37,065 bases of DNA from Methylophaga sp. (GCA_024636315.1 JAGXHJ010000066.1:1-37065), one strand, 5' to 3'. Counted from the stretch's first letter, positions 1 through 8,495 are shown. Notes: generated from the letters alone by a model not told the origin. Made by a program: numbers and translations.

Positions 1-289
1 GCGGATTGCTCTACAGAGCAATGTGCAAGTCGACATGGACGCAGGACGGCTGGTGAATTATTAACCGTCACGTACTCCTCAGCAAAAAGGGCGACTTGGA
101 TGTCCCGTTTTTGTATCCTGGGGATCGTGACTCGCTTGTGTGGATGGAATTTATCAAGGTGACGATGCAAAAGTAAGTGCACTTAGTCGGTGGTTAGATT
201 ATTTTGATAACGGGTATATGGAAACTGGATATAGAAAAGATGATTCGAAAAATTTATACGTCTCCATGTTAAAAAACATTGTTCATTAG
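1..289 (+). other. Decayed coding remnant, unidentified
   Basis: No intact gene is visible. The frame from about 131 to the TAG at 287-289 encodes a protein-like stretch (ending ...YVSMLKNIVH) with no good start codon. A second + frame stays open to about 180 and contains FLYPGDRDSLVWMEF, so the region may be one gene broken by a frameshift. A perfect 7-bp hairpin with a TACA loop lies at 5-22. I do not recognise the family. This is either the 3' end of a gene that begins outside the window or a decayed gene; it could also be chance. Confidence 0.25.
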
Positions 290-1017
290 GCTTTGGCGTT
301 TGCCAGTGGCAAGTTTACCTTCAAAATATGAATGTAGCGTAGATTTCAGCTATTCACCACTTAAAGTTAACTTCCTTTAAATGTTGGCTAAATATATTCT
401 AGCTCAAAGATGAGTCATTGGAATTTGCTGAGAATTAGATCTTTCAGAATTTAAATGTAATTTATGATTCACTTAAGCTGTATGGTGAAATGTAAATTTC
501 GTATTGTTTATCGTATATCTAAAAACCAATACTTAAGTTACATGCCATCATAGAATGTGAAAAAAACGATGCTTTTTAAATATGAAACAAATGCTGTTTC
601 CCCATAAACTTTACTAAAAAACACGCTTAAGACTATTGTGAGTCAAAGTTCTCACGCTTGACGCAATTCTCATCCTTAATGATTTTCGACACGCACCGAT
701 GCCATGCTTTTTACACCTACATATTAGTTCGCATAATGTATATTATGTTAAATAGAATAATAAAGAGTAAATACACACTCTCGGGTGTGATTATTCATTA
801 AGATCTGGAATTTAATTCATACGCTGGAATTACTGGAAGTAAGCACTGACACCACTTTGATAAAATCGGTGTCAGTAAACTTAGTTCGAAAAGGCTTTTT
901 TTGTCACGGATTAAAATCGGAACAACCTAGAGCCTAATGTATCCAAAATTTAAAATAAGAAGATGTTTTACCTGCACTGATAGACAGAATTTACAATTTG
1001 AATGTGAAACTTTGTAA
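290..1017. other. AT-rich non-coding stretch with a hairpin at 846-877
   Basis: No reading frame of convincing length or composition is seen on either strand. The only clear structure is a perfect 9-bp inverted repeat: ACTGACACC at 846-854 pairs with GGTGTCAGT at 869-877 around a 14-nt loop. A T-run follows about 20 nt later (897-903) on the + strand, too far for a classical intrinsic terminator. The hairpin lies beyond the end of dinG, which is read leftwards, so it could help end that transcript. Confidence 0.5.
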
Positions 1018-3165
1018 TTACACTACCTTGCCATGAACACCCTCTTCTTGAGCAGTGAGATCAACATTTCGTAGCACGCGATAATTAGGCAAATGGTGTA
1101 ATAACGTTTCGCCATATTGCTTTACCTGCAAACGCTTATCCATCACTGTAATTCTGCCCTGATCAGTTTCGCGGCGAAGTAATCTTCCACACGACTGAAT
1201 AAGGCGAATACTTGCCATAGGTAATGACAAATTAAAAAAGGGATTTAAACCTCGCTGTTTAAACCACGCCTGCTTTTCTCTGTCTACAGGCCGATGAAAT
1301 GTAGGGAAAGGAATACGCGTGATAATCACATGGGTGCAATAATCACCGGGTAAATCGACACCTTCCGCAAACCTATCCATACCAAAAATGACACTTCCCT
1401 CACCTGCTTGTATGCGTGCTTTATGTTTATCCACCATTTTTTGTGGTGACAAGTCCGCATCTTGCAACAAAATGCGTGCTTTCATTAATGGACTCAACTG
1501 CTGATAAACGGTATTCATCACAACCTTAGACGTAAACAACACTAACGTGCCTTCCTTTTCAGCTATTGCATGTGGCAATGCGGTCACCAATTCATTCAAC
1601 CACGCCTGAGCACTGTCCGAACTTGGTTCAAATCGCATCGCTGCCAAACGTAATGTCGCCTGCTGGTAATACTTAAATGGTGACGAAACAGCGTGAAAAT
1701 CAGCGGCACTAATCCCCTGTAAACCGCAGTCATCCTTGAAGCGTGCAAATGAGCCTAAGCCCTTTAGGGTTGCCGACGTCAATACCGCCCCAGACACCTT
1801 ATTCCAAAGCTTTTTTGCTAAAAATGACGATGCCACCATAGGGCTTGCATGTAGTTCTAGGCAAGAAGGTACGCTATGAGCAGAAAATGACAACCAACGG
1901 ACATTAGGGACTTGCTCATCATTACCCACAGCTAAATATAGCCCAATACACTCAGAAACTTGTTGAAAAGTACCCAGCAAACCACCCACTATGATAAAAA
2001 AACGCTCGCCCACATCCCGAGAGATGCTTTTTGTATCGACGGCCTCTTTCAACCACATAGCAAAGACATTCAATCGTTTCCTGATCAAATCGAGACTTGC
2101 CCATAACGCCTCAATCATCGGCATTAACATCGTCAACAAAGGTGATTTCCAAGCAATAATAGGCTCTTGCTGATGTTCAGAAGACAACTGTTTAACACAA
2201 TCTTGCACCATTAATACCGCTTCAAGATTGATAAAACAATCAATAAGCTGATCTAACTCGTTATTCGACAAATTGACCAAATCAGATACTTCTGCACCAC
2301 GGTGTTTTAACAATACAGGTAATCGTTTAAACACTGTATCAGCTTGCTCACACGCCTTTTTCACATCGGAAAAATTCAATTTTCTAGCAGAATGCTCTAA
2401 GGCCTTTTTAGGTAAGGCATGTGCCTCATCAATGACATGAACCACCTCTTTCATCGCAGGCAATAATACACCGCCACCTAAGGTAGCATCGCACAATACC
2501 ACGTCATGATTAGCCACAATGAGTTGCGCGCCGATTTGTCTGCGCTTCATATTAAAAAAAGGGCAGGTTGCATAATCGGCACAACTTTTAGCCAAACAGC
2601 TATCAGAATCAGTAGAAAGTTTAGCCCATAATGCCCTCGACACATTATCGGGCCAATTGTCGCGGTCGCCATCCCACTCACCACTTACTAATGCTTTACG
2701 CATAGCAGCTAGCGCCAATTCATCCTGAACATGATGAATGGCCACCACCTTTTCTAAGGGTAATATCGCCTGAGTTTTATTACCCGCTGACTGATTAAGT
2801 TTTGTCACACACACATACCGACCACGGCCCTTAGCAATGGCATAATGTAATGGATGGCCTAAGGCCTTGACCAGCATCGGCAAATCATTATTGATTAATT
2901 GAGATTGAAGATTAGTTGTCGCAGTACTCACCACAACGACCTTATTGTCTTTTAACGCCTGCGATAAAACACCTACTAAATAAGCCAATGTTTTACCCAC
3001 CCCAGTGGGTGCGTCAATCACAATAACACGCTCATCCATACGATTTGGATCAAGTTTATGCGCGATTAAATTGGCCATTTCTAGCTGCTGAGGGCGAGTA
3101 ACAAAGCCGGTCACCTGTTGCTCTAATCCAACAAACATAGCCTCAACTGTTTTTATGACAGTCAT
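1018..3165 (-). CDS. dinG: ATP-dependent DNA helicase DinG (XPD-like, iron-sulfur)
   Basis: Superfamily 2 5'-to-3' DNA helicase that unwinds forked DNA, D-loops and R-loops during repair. The 715-aa product matches the length of E. coli DinG (716 aa). Visible motifs in order: Walker A APTGVGKT at about residues 52-59; four cysteines C119, C190, C195 and C201 with the spacing of the DinG/XPD 4Fe-4S cluster; DEAH at 246-249; VLTSATL; and C-terminal motif VI-like QSCGRLLRR. Translation starts at an ATG with no strong ribosome site; an internal ATG (residue 10) is possible. The gene is transcribed away from the CRISPR array. In E. coli dinG lies next to ybiB; here a ybiB/trpD2 homologue lies about 7 kb away on the same strand, with the accessory island in between. 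No obvious LexA box was found upstream. Confidence 0.95.
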   Translation of the reverse strand: MTVIKTVEAMFVGLEQQVTGFVTRPQQLEMANLIAHKLDPNRMDERVIVIDAPTGVGKTLAYLVGVLSQALKDNKVVVVSTATTNLQSQLINNDLPMLVKALGHPLHYAIAKGRGRYVCVTKLNQSAGNKTQAILPLEKVVAIHHVQDELALAAMRKALVSGEWDGDRDNWPDNVSRALWAKLSTDSDSCLAKSCADYATCPFFNMKRRQIGAQLIVANHDVVLCDATLGGGVLLPAMKEVVHVIDEAHALPKKALEHSARKLNFSDVKKACEQADTVFKRLPVLLKHRGAEVSDLVNLSNNELDQLIDCFINLEAVLMVQDCVKQLSSEHQQEPIIAWKSPLLTMLMPMIEALWASLDLIRKRLNVFAMWLKEAVDTKSISRDVGERFFIIVGGLLGTFQQVSECIGLYLAVGNDEQVPNVRWLSFSAHSVPSCLELHASPMVASSFLAKKLWNKVSGAVLTSATLKGLGSFARFKDDCGLQGISAADFHAVSSPFKYYQQATLRLAAMRFEPSSDSAQAWLNELVTALPHAIAEKEGTLVLFTSKVVMNTVYQQLSPLMKARILLQDADLSPQKMVDKHKARIQAGEGSVIFGMDRFAEGVDLPGDYCTHVIITRIPFPTFHRPVDREKQAWFKQRGLNPFFNLSLPMASIRLIQSCGRLLRRETDQGRITVMDKRLQVKQYGETLLHHLPNYRVLRNVDLTAQEEGVHGKVV

Positions 3166-3362
3166 GGCTAGCTTTCAGCCTGTAACGTTAATAATGCTAG
3201 ATCATCAGCCGTCAATGGACATAAAAAAGACCACTGACCGTATGCATTTAACACAGGAGAATTGAATAAATACACCATTTGATAAACCGCCAATCACTAA
3301 AAGAGTGAGGCCATTACAGCATGGTAGAAACAAAAAGTCGGGCTTGACAACCTTGTCGTCAA

Positions 3363-4021
3363 ATCAAAATCCCTACTGTTTTAGGGCGTGGTTCTGACTG
3401 TATCAACTCATGGTAAGGAGTCAGCCATGTAGTCTTAATCCCTACTGTTTTAGGGCGTGGTTCTGACAGAATCCCCTGCTCAGTCACTGGCACTACATGA
3501 GTCTTAATCCCTACTGTTTTAGGGCGTGGTTCTGACCTATACTAAACGCTTTCGTAGCTGATACCAATAAGTCTTAATCCCTACTGTTTTAGGGCGTGGT
3601 TCTGACTCTGGATTGAGCAAGCCAACAATCTGGTAAAATCGTCTTAATCCCTACTGTTTTAGGGCGTGGTTCTGACGGTCACGCGATAGATTGTGGAACA
3701 AGTCCTCTTGTCTTAATCCCTACTGTTTTAGGGCGTGGTTCTGACTCATGTCTCAGGTGACGGCGATCCGACTAAACCGTCTTAATCCCTACTGTTTTAG
3801 GGCGTGGTTCTGACTCGGTTAACTCCGTTTACTTCTGACGATATTCCAGTCTTAATCCCTACTGTTTTAGGGCGTGGTTCTGACCCATCACAGCCCTTGG
3901 CATAGGGGTGGAAGGCGTCTTAATCCCTACTGTTTTAGGGCGTGGTTCTGACGCTGTATCCTACTGTAACTCAACAACTATCTTCGTCTTAATCCCTACT
4001 GTTTTAGGGCGTGGTTCTGAC
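3363..4021 (-). CRISPR. Orphan CRISPR array: 10 repeats, 9 spacers
   Basis: Ten 36-bp direct repeats start at 3363, 3432, 3501, 3571, 3641, 3710, 3779, 3849, 3917 and 3986, separated by nine unrelated spacers of 32-34 bp. Repeats 2-10 are identical by eye. The first (3363-3398) differs at three of its first five bases, as expected of a leader-distal repeat. Read on the - strand, each repeat begins GTCAGAACC, forms a 5-bp hairpin (CCCTA/TAGGG, 6-nt loop) and ends with the 8 nt ATTAAGAC. That is the layout of Cas6-processed class 1 repeats with an 8-nt 5' handle. Transcription is therefore inferred leftwards, with the leader expected to the right of 4021; a truncated helicase gene abuts the last repeat there instead. 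No cas gene lies in the window. Subtype is undetermined; type III or a type I variant is plausible. Confidence 0.97.
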
Positions 4022-4780
4022 ATGAGCTTCATCAACAATAACGCAATCGAGAAGAGATGATTCAACACTCTGCTCCTCGAGAAATAGTGCTAATTTAGCA
4101 GCCCCTGTATTGAGTTCATTGTCACGATCATCCCAACCACGAGGTGGCCTTATACCTTGCATGGAACAAATAATGGCAAAGTTACGATTACTTCTTGCGG
4201 TGGAGTCTTTTAGTCGCACTAAAAGTTCATGAGCATTACATAGCTCGGCATTCACACCAAATCTAGTTATAAGCTCATCTTTCCATTTCTGACACAACAT
4301 GGCAGGACATACGATAAGTAATCTGCCAGCATCAAACCTAGCTTTTAATTCTGTCCATATTAGTCCAGCTTCTATTGTTTTACCTAAACCCACTTCATCT
4401 GCAATGAGAATTCCCTGAGAAGGTGAATCTAGAAAATTGAGAACGGGTTTAAATTGATAAGGAAGAAACTCGGTATTAGTGGCTTCCATGGAGTAAATAA
4501 CATCTGCCAATCTTCCTGATAATCGAGCATGTGTCAGTAATGACCGCATGTTGTGAAGACGACCATATTTCTTAAGTTCTAACAAACTCTCTATGGTCTC
4601 AACATCAACTAGTTCAAGTTCACTCACCAGTTTGAATTCTTTACCTGGATTAAAGTCTAATTGTAGCCTTACCCTGTCTGCACGAGACATACTCTCGCCC
4701 GTTAAAATCCCTGTCCGGTCTGGGGCCGATTTTAACCTGACCCGTTGACCCGCTTTAAATTTATCTGCATCATTATCCAT
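4004..4780 (-). pseudogene. SNF2/RapA-like helicase, truncated at the DEAH box by the CRISPR array
   Basis: N-terminal part of an SNF2-family (superfamily 2) DNA-dependent ATPase. Residues about 6-57 look like a small SH3/Tudor-type barrel (FKAGQRVRLKSAP...). Then come a Q-like motif (FLPYQFKPV), Walker A in ADEVGLGKT at 127-135, motif Ia (LIVCPAMLCQKWKDEL) and Walker B/motif II VIVDEAH ending at residue 253. Native sequence stops at this His codon (4022-4024). The next five codons (VRTTP) and the stop are read from the CRISPR repeat. The rest of the ATPase core, including the whole second RecA lobe, is missing and is not found left of the array. The start ATG has a good ribosome site (AGGGAAG). 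Related helicases occur in DISARM- and Dpd-type defence systems, but subfamily cannot be fixed from this fragment. It should be inactive as an ATPase; its promoter may still read into the array. Confidence 0.85.
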
Positions 4781-4881
4781 TTATACTTCCCTATATAAAA
4801 ATAGTCTTCCCGCAGTGGTGAATGATATGTAACTTTTAACTATAGTAACCCATCTGAATAGATGGTAAGGCAAGCCTAATC

Positions 4882-5478
4882 TCAAAGTACATATCTGTCA
4901 TCAATGTCAATCATTGTGCTTATTCCAAAATACTCACGATCATGCATGTGTTCTCGACATAATAATTTGGAACGTTGAATGGCTTCTTGAGCACCTTGTA
5001 ACGAAAAACCTAAAACATAGTTTTTTTCATTGACGGCTATTTTTATGCGTAACCTTTCACCGTGAAGAATTTCAGTTAATATTTGTTCCTGGTCATCAAA
5101 TTCGATGAATTCGATAAAAATATAACTTTCATTTTCTTCAAATGAGATTTGGTACTGAACATCATGTGTTACAGAGTTATCAATCCTTAACTGTCCGTTC
5201 ATTCGCTCAGACTCTAACGCTGATGGTGCGGTACTAACATTCATCACGGTAAATGAAAGATCCCATTCATTACAATCATTTGCTGTCCGAGCAACATATA
5301 AGACGACCTCACCATACTCACCCGAATGTTCCGTCAGTGCAACAAAGGTATCTTGCTGATCATAGATCAAGCCAGAGGTCCACTGTTGATGGTTCATGTC
5401 TTCTTCTGATGCCAAAACTAATGATCCTGACAATGTCATCAGAAAAACAGAAAGTAGCGTTAAATGCCTATTTAACAT
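4882..5478 (-). CDS. Hypothetical exported protein
   Basis: A 198-aa protein of unknown function. The N-terminus is a typical Sec signal peptide: basic start, hydrophobic core LTLLSVFLMTLSGSLV and a likely cleavage site after VLA (about residue 23), before the acidic SEEDMN. The mature part has no further hydrophobic segment, so a periplasmic or secreted location is inferred. It is rich in acidic and beta-prone stretches and has a C-terminal cysteine (...SKLLCREHMHD) plus one near residue 69. Its start codon overlaps the end of the upstream gene by 7 nt, so the two are probably translationally coupled. I recognise no family. It lies in the accessory island between the truncated helicase and the WYL fragment. 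Confidence 0.75.
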   Translation of the reverse strand: MLNRHLTLLSVFLMTLSGSLVLASEEDMNHQQWTSGLIYDQQDTFVALTEHSGEYGEVVLYVARTANDCNEWDLSFTVMNVSTAPSALESERMNGQLRIDNSVTHDVQYQISFEENESYIFIEFIEFDDQEQILTEILHGERLRIKIAVNEKNYVLGFSLQGAQEAIQRSKLLCREHMHDREYFGISTMIDIDDRYVL

Positions 5479-6311
5479 AAACGCATTAATTCTATTTCAA
5501 ATAGGTTATGCTCGTTTGGACAAAAGAATCGACCGTTAATTGTTCCGAGTGGATATGGATCGACATCTTCTCTTAGTTGTTGACCAGTATATTTTTCCTG
5601 ACATTTTTTACAAAGTACTACACCTTTCTTTTGTTCAAGAATCTGATAGGAAATGTATTGAAACTTGTCTCCCCATTGCTTAGGAACGTATGTGTCATGG
5701 TTTAGTGATGCATCGACTGCTTGTACCCAAGGTAAAATCTCACTTGGTTTATAAAATTCATCGCTACCATGTTTCAGTTCATGCTCTTGATGCTCTTGAA
5801 CTTCATTTTCCAAATAGTGTTCGACATCTTCCGACTTGAGTAAGATTTCACCGCAGCAGCTAAATCTATTATCCGTCGGAATAAATCGAATAATTGGGCT
5901 ACATATAGGTACAGGATCAGGTCGATTACGCTCTTCTATTTCAGCTTGCCACTTAGCATCCTCATCTTCTAATGCTTGCTGCTTTCCATGTATATATTTT
6001 TGTAAGGCTACCCCTGATAATGAATAAGAAACACCCGGCTGATCAAATGAAGGTTCTTTGCACGGAAGTATGGTTAAGATTTCAGCGGCATCTGATGTTC
6101 TTGTTACTCGAAAGGGTTTTCCACACAGTTCAATATCACAGATCCTATGCGTAGCAAGGTAAGGTTTTTTCATCGTTTCTATAAACCATTCATCACTTAG
6201 CTCATAATTAGGATCGAAGTCTTCCGGAATATATTCTTCAACCACCTTCAATAATGTCGCTTGTTCTGAATTTTGTAAGAAATTTTCCCATGCTATTTTT
6301 AACTCATCCAT
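5472..6311 (-). CDS. Hypothetical protein with a C-terminal zinc-ribbon-like motif
   Basis: A 279-aa, strongly acidic, probably cytoplasmic protein of unknown function; there is no signal peptide or membrane segment. The C-terminal third carries LCKKCQEKYTG followed about 33 residues later by FCPNEHNLFE, a CxxC...CxxxH arrangement that could bind zinc. A further CC pair occurs near the middle (FSCCGEI). A charged helical segment (GKQQALEDEDAKWQAEIEE) sits around residue 110-130. The ATG is preceded by an AAGGGA/AGG-type ribosome site. The gene overlaps the following exported-protein gene by 7 nt, so the pair forms an operon. Its location in a defence-like island is the only functional hint. 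Confidence 0.75.
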   Translation of the reverse strand: MDELKIAWENFLQNSEQATLLKVVEEYIPEDFDPNYELSDEWFIETMKKPYLATHRICDIELCGKPFRVTRTSDAAEILTILPCKEPSFDQPGVSYSLSGVALQKYIHGKQQALEDEDAKWQAEIEERNRPDPVPICSPIIRFIPTDNRFSCCGEILLKSEDVEHYLENEVQEHQEHELKHGSDEFYKPSEILPWVQAVDASLNHDTYVPKQWGDKFQYISYQILEQKKGVVLCKKCQEKYTGQQLREDVDPYPLGTINGRFFCPNEHNLFEIELMRLC

Positions 6312-6672
6312 TTGCCTGTTCCCTTGAAGTATTTATCCAATAAATATAACTATAATCAGCCGTTGAACTGTATTTTTACCTCCAACCAGTCCATTAAGAA
6401 ACAATCTTACCAGTGAAGTATATTTGACTTCAATTGCCGATGCGTGGTAAGGGAGGGTTTTTCGGTAAAATTTAACTCTATAGCCGAAATGCTAATGGTG
6501 ATGCCAACTAACTTTTCCGTGGTTCTGCAAGACGGACATCAAAACTGTTACAGGCTAGCGGCATCATAGATACTTTGCTTCTGATTTTATTGGTATGTAG
6601 TTTTATGGCTGGGAAATATTATGCTAAAACTGCCAACTTTCTTATGCTGTTCAACATGGTAACTATTGGACG
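6312..6672. other. Non-coding stretch with a nested inverted repeat at 6406-6451
   Basis: No gene is seen. The region separates the leftward two-gene operon from the rightward WYL fragment, so it should contain the operon's promoter. Two nested inverted repeats share an arrangement: outer CTTACC (6406-6411) with GGTAAG (6446-6451), and inner TGAAGT (6414-6419) with ACTTCA (6427-6432). This could be a cruciform, an operator or a leftover mobile-element end. The last part (about 6628-6672) reads in frame into the WYL fragment and looks like eroded WYL coding sequence. Confidence 0.4.
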
Positions 6673-6984
6673 ATGAATTACACCCAAGGGCTATGCCCTT
6701 ACAAGCTTATTAACAATAAAGGTATTTGGTATCTTGTGGCACTGGATGATGAGAACATTGAAATATTCTCATTCACTACAATCAGTCATTTTCAAGTTAG
6801 TCAGTCTAATTTCATCCCTGATGATAAACTCAGCAAACTGATAGTTGACGATAACAGTGTTTGGTTCAGTACAAACAAATATAAAATCGTGCTCAGTATT
6901 TCTAAAGAAGTGGCTGACTATTTTTACAGAAGGACACTGATTGCCAACCAAGCAATTGAAAAGAGCTTGAGGACGGAAGCTTAA
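6673..6984 (+). CDS. WYL-domain fragment (regulator missing its N-terminus)
   Basis: A 103-aa product containing the WYL signature: LCPYKLINNKGIWYLVALDDENIEIFSF resembles the conserved P-Y-L...G-WYL-A-D core of WYL ligand-sensing domains. Intact WYL regulators carry an N-terminal DNA-binding HTH domain, absent here. The frame is open upstream from 6628 and reads SYAVQHGNYWTMNY, which also looks WYL-like, so the annotated ATG lies inside the ancestral domain. There is no convincing ribosome site. I judge it a 5'-truncated remnant, though a stand-alone WYL protein is possible. WYL regulators commonly control phage-defence loci, and this one lies 171 bp upstream of the TerB membrane cassette on the same strand. 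Confidence 0.7.
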   Translation: MNYTQGLCPYKLINNKGIWYLVALDDENIEIFSFTTISHFQVSQSNFIPDDKLSKLIVDDNSVWFSTNKYKIVLSISKEVADYFYRRTLIANQAIEKSLRTEA

Positions 6985-7155
6985 ACATTTCAACAGAAAT
7001 TAGTGATAACCACCAGTTATTGCCTATAATCAAATATTAGCTCCCATATATCCAAATTATCAGTCCTAAAGCATTACAAGATGAAATTAACCAAGAACTA
7101 AAAAATAATTGACCTAAAATTTTAACGAAGACAAAACTAAACAAGGAAATAGTTG

Positions 7156-7629
7156 ATGAAGATATCAGGCGTAGATCCAAAAACAGGCAAAATATTCCAA
7201 AAAGAGGCGGCAGGTATCAATGGTAATTTCATTACGGCAATGTCTGAGCTTGAACTTTCAGAAGCCGGCGTTAAGAAATTAATTGATAATCTAGATATTT
7301 CCGCAGATGCAAAATCAATACTGCACAGCCTTTCATCGATTACTATTCGGGCGGGGGAATTCATAATAAAAATTGGCAGAAAGATTATTGATTTTATTTG
7401 CTCTATTTTTAGGGATTTTCCAACCGCTACTTTTGGGATAGTGTTTGGAAGCATTGTTGGTTTCCTCATTTCCTCAATCCCTGTTCTTGGCATTATTTTA
7501 GGCCCGATTGTTACCCCCATTTTAATATCCCTAGGTTTGCTCGCTGGTGTATACGAAGATATTAAAGATAAAAATCTCTCTAGGAAAATAGCTGAAATAA
7601 ATGCTAAATTCTCAGCTCTTAACAGCTAG
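7156..7629 (+). CDS. Small membrane protein, first gene of the TerB cassette
   Basis: A 157-aa protein of unknown function. The first 90 residues are soluble and amphipathic (SELELSEAGVKKLIDNLD...). They are followed by a continuous glycine- and proline-broken hydrophobic hairpin at about residues 91-131 (two membrane passes, GIVFGSIVGFLISS and PVLGIILGPIVTPILISLG) and a short charged C-terminal helix. I chose the ATG at 7156, 8 nt after AAGGA, over the TTG just before it. The next gene starts 11 nt after this stop, so they are co-transcribed. The compact hydrophobic hairpin recalls pore-forming or holin-like proteins, but that is shape only; no family is recognised. Confidence 0.8.
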   Translation: MKISGVDPKTGKIFQKEAAGINGNFITAMSELELSEAGVKKLIDNLDISADAKSILHSLSSITIRAGEFIIKIGRKIIDFICSIFRDFPTATFGIVFGSIVGFLISSIPVLGIILGPIVTPILISLGLLAGVYEDIKDKNLSRKIAEINAKFSALNS

Positions 7630-7640
7630 GACATATACTG

Positions 7641-8495
7641 ATGGAAGATAACGCTAAAGACCGCCTAGAAAACATCGAAGAAGTCATTACTGAGCCATTA
7701 AAATTTAAAGCTAAGCTGTGCATTGGTGAAGATGCTTATACATCATTAAGACTAAAGAATGCTGCTTTTGAAGCGTGGGATACCTTTGGTGCTGGAGCAA
7801 CCGCTGTAGGTCTTGCTCAATCTTCTGCTGTTGCATCTACCTTTTTTGCCCCATCAGGACTTTTGGCTGCGCTAGGGTTTGGAGCCGCCGTAACGCCTAT
7901 TGGTTGGGTTGTTGCAGCTGGAGTATTAACTAGTAGTGCATGGTATGGAGTTACACGTCTTACCAAAAATACTACCTCAAGCCGCGTTACTGTAATTCCG
8001 AATTTCATCAACACCCCTATGGATGTCTTGGCACTAGGGCTTTTTGATCTAATGGTGCCCTTAGCCCTAAAGGTTGCTGATGTCGATGGGCATATTCATG
8101 AATCAGAAAGAGACTTAATTAATACATACTTTGTCAAAGAATGGGGCTACCACCATACCTTTGTTGAGGAGGGTCTTAAATATATTGAAGGGAACCTGTC
8201 TACATTTTCAATCAAAGAATTAGCTCAAACACTTGCCGAATTCAAAAAAAATAATCCTGATTGCAACTACGAACCAATGTCACAAGAAATACTGAGCTTG
8301 CTTACCCAGATCATGGAAGTAGATGGCAGAATTGATGAACGTGAAGAAATGGCAATAGAAAGGGTTCGCAGTATTTTTAAAGAAACAAATAAAGTTTCAC
8401 TATCACAAACAATTGAGGCAATGAAAGGTCGCTGGAACTCCGCTAAAGGCACTGTAGGCAGAATCATTCCCGACACCATCCTCCCAAAAAAGTGA
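7641..8495 (+). CDS. TerB-domain membrane protein
   Basis: A 284-aa protein with two parts. Residues about 50-105 form one or two membrane passes very rich in Gly and Ala (GAGATAVGLAQSSAVAS..., GLLAALGFGAAVTPIGWVVAAG). Residues about 130-240 look like a TerB/DjlA-type all-helical domain with two copies of the characteristic acidic metal-binding-like motif: VADVDGHIHESERDLI (about 145-160) and IMEVDGRIDEREEMAIERV (about 214-232). TerB domains are known from tellurite-resistance and phage-stress loci and often sit at membranes. The start ATG follows AGGA by about 10 nt. It is the middle gene of a tight three-gene cassette flanked by two other small membrane proteins. Substrate and activity are unknown. 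The domain call is good; the system is not one I can name. Confidence 0.8.
   Translation: MEDNAKDRLENIEEVITEPLKFKAKLCIGEDAYTSLRLKNAAFEAWDTFGAGATAVGLAQSSAVASTFFAPSGLLAALGFGAAVTPIGWVVAAGVLTSSAWYGVTRLTKNTTSSRVTVIPNFINTPMDVLALGLFDLMVPLALKVADVDGHIHESERDLINTYFVKEWGYHHTFVEEGLKYIEGNLSTFSIKELAQTLAEFKKNNPDCNYEPMSQEILSLLTQIMEVDGRIDEREEMAIERVRSIFKETNKVSLSQTIEAMKGRWNSAKGTVGRIIPDTILPKK

Noticed and set aside
3345-3356. GACAACCTTGTC beside the array as a possible leader element.
   Set aside because: It is a short imperfect palindrome on the leader-distal side, where no leader is expected.
3363-4021. On the + strand the repeat centre CTACTGTTTTAG resembles the CTACTGTTTGTAG-type hairpin of Cas12a (type V-A) repeats.
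   Set aside because: In Cas12a repeats the hairpin is at the 3' end. Here 12 further bases follow it on the + strand, and the - strand reading gives a standard class 1 layout.
7137-7520. 127-codon - strand frame opposite the first TerB-cassette gene.
   Set aside because: The + strand frame has a proper ribosome site, operon spacing and membrane-protein composition; the antisense frame has none.
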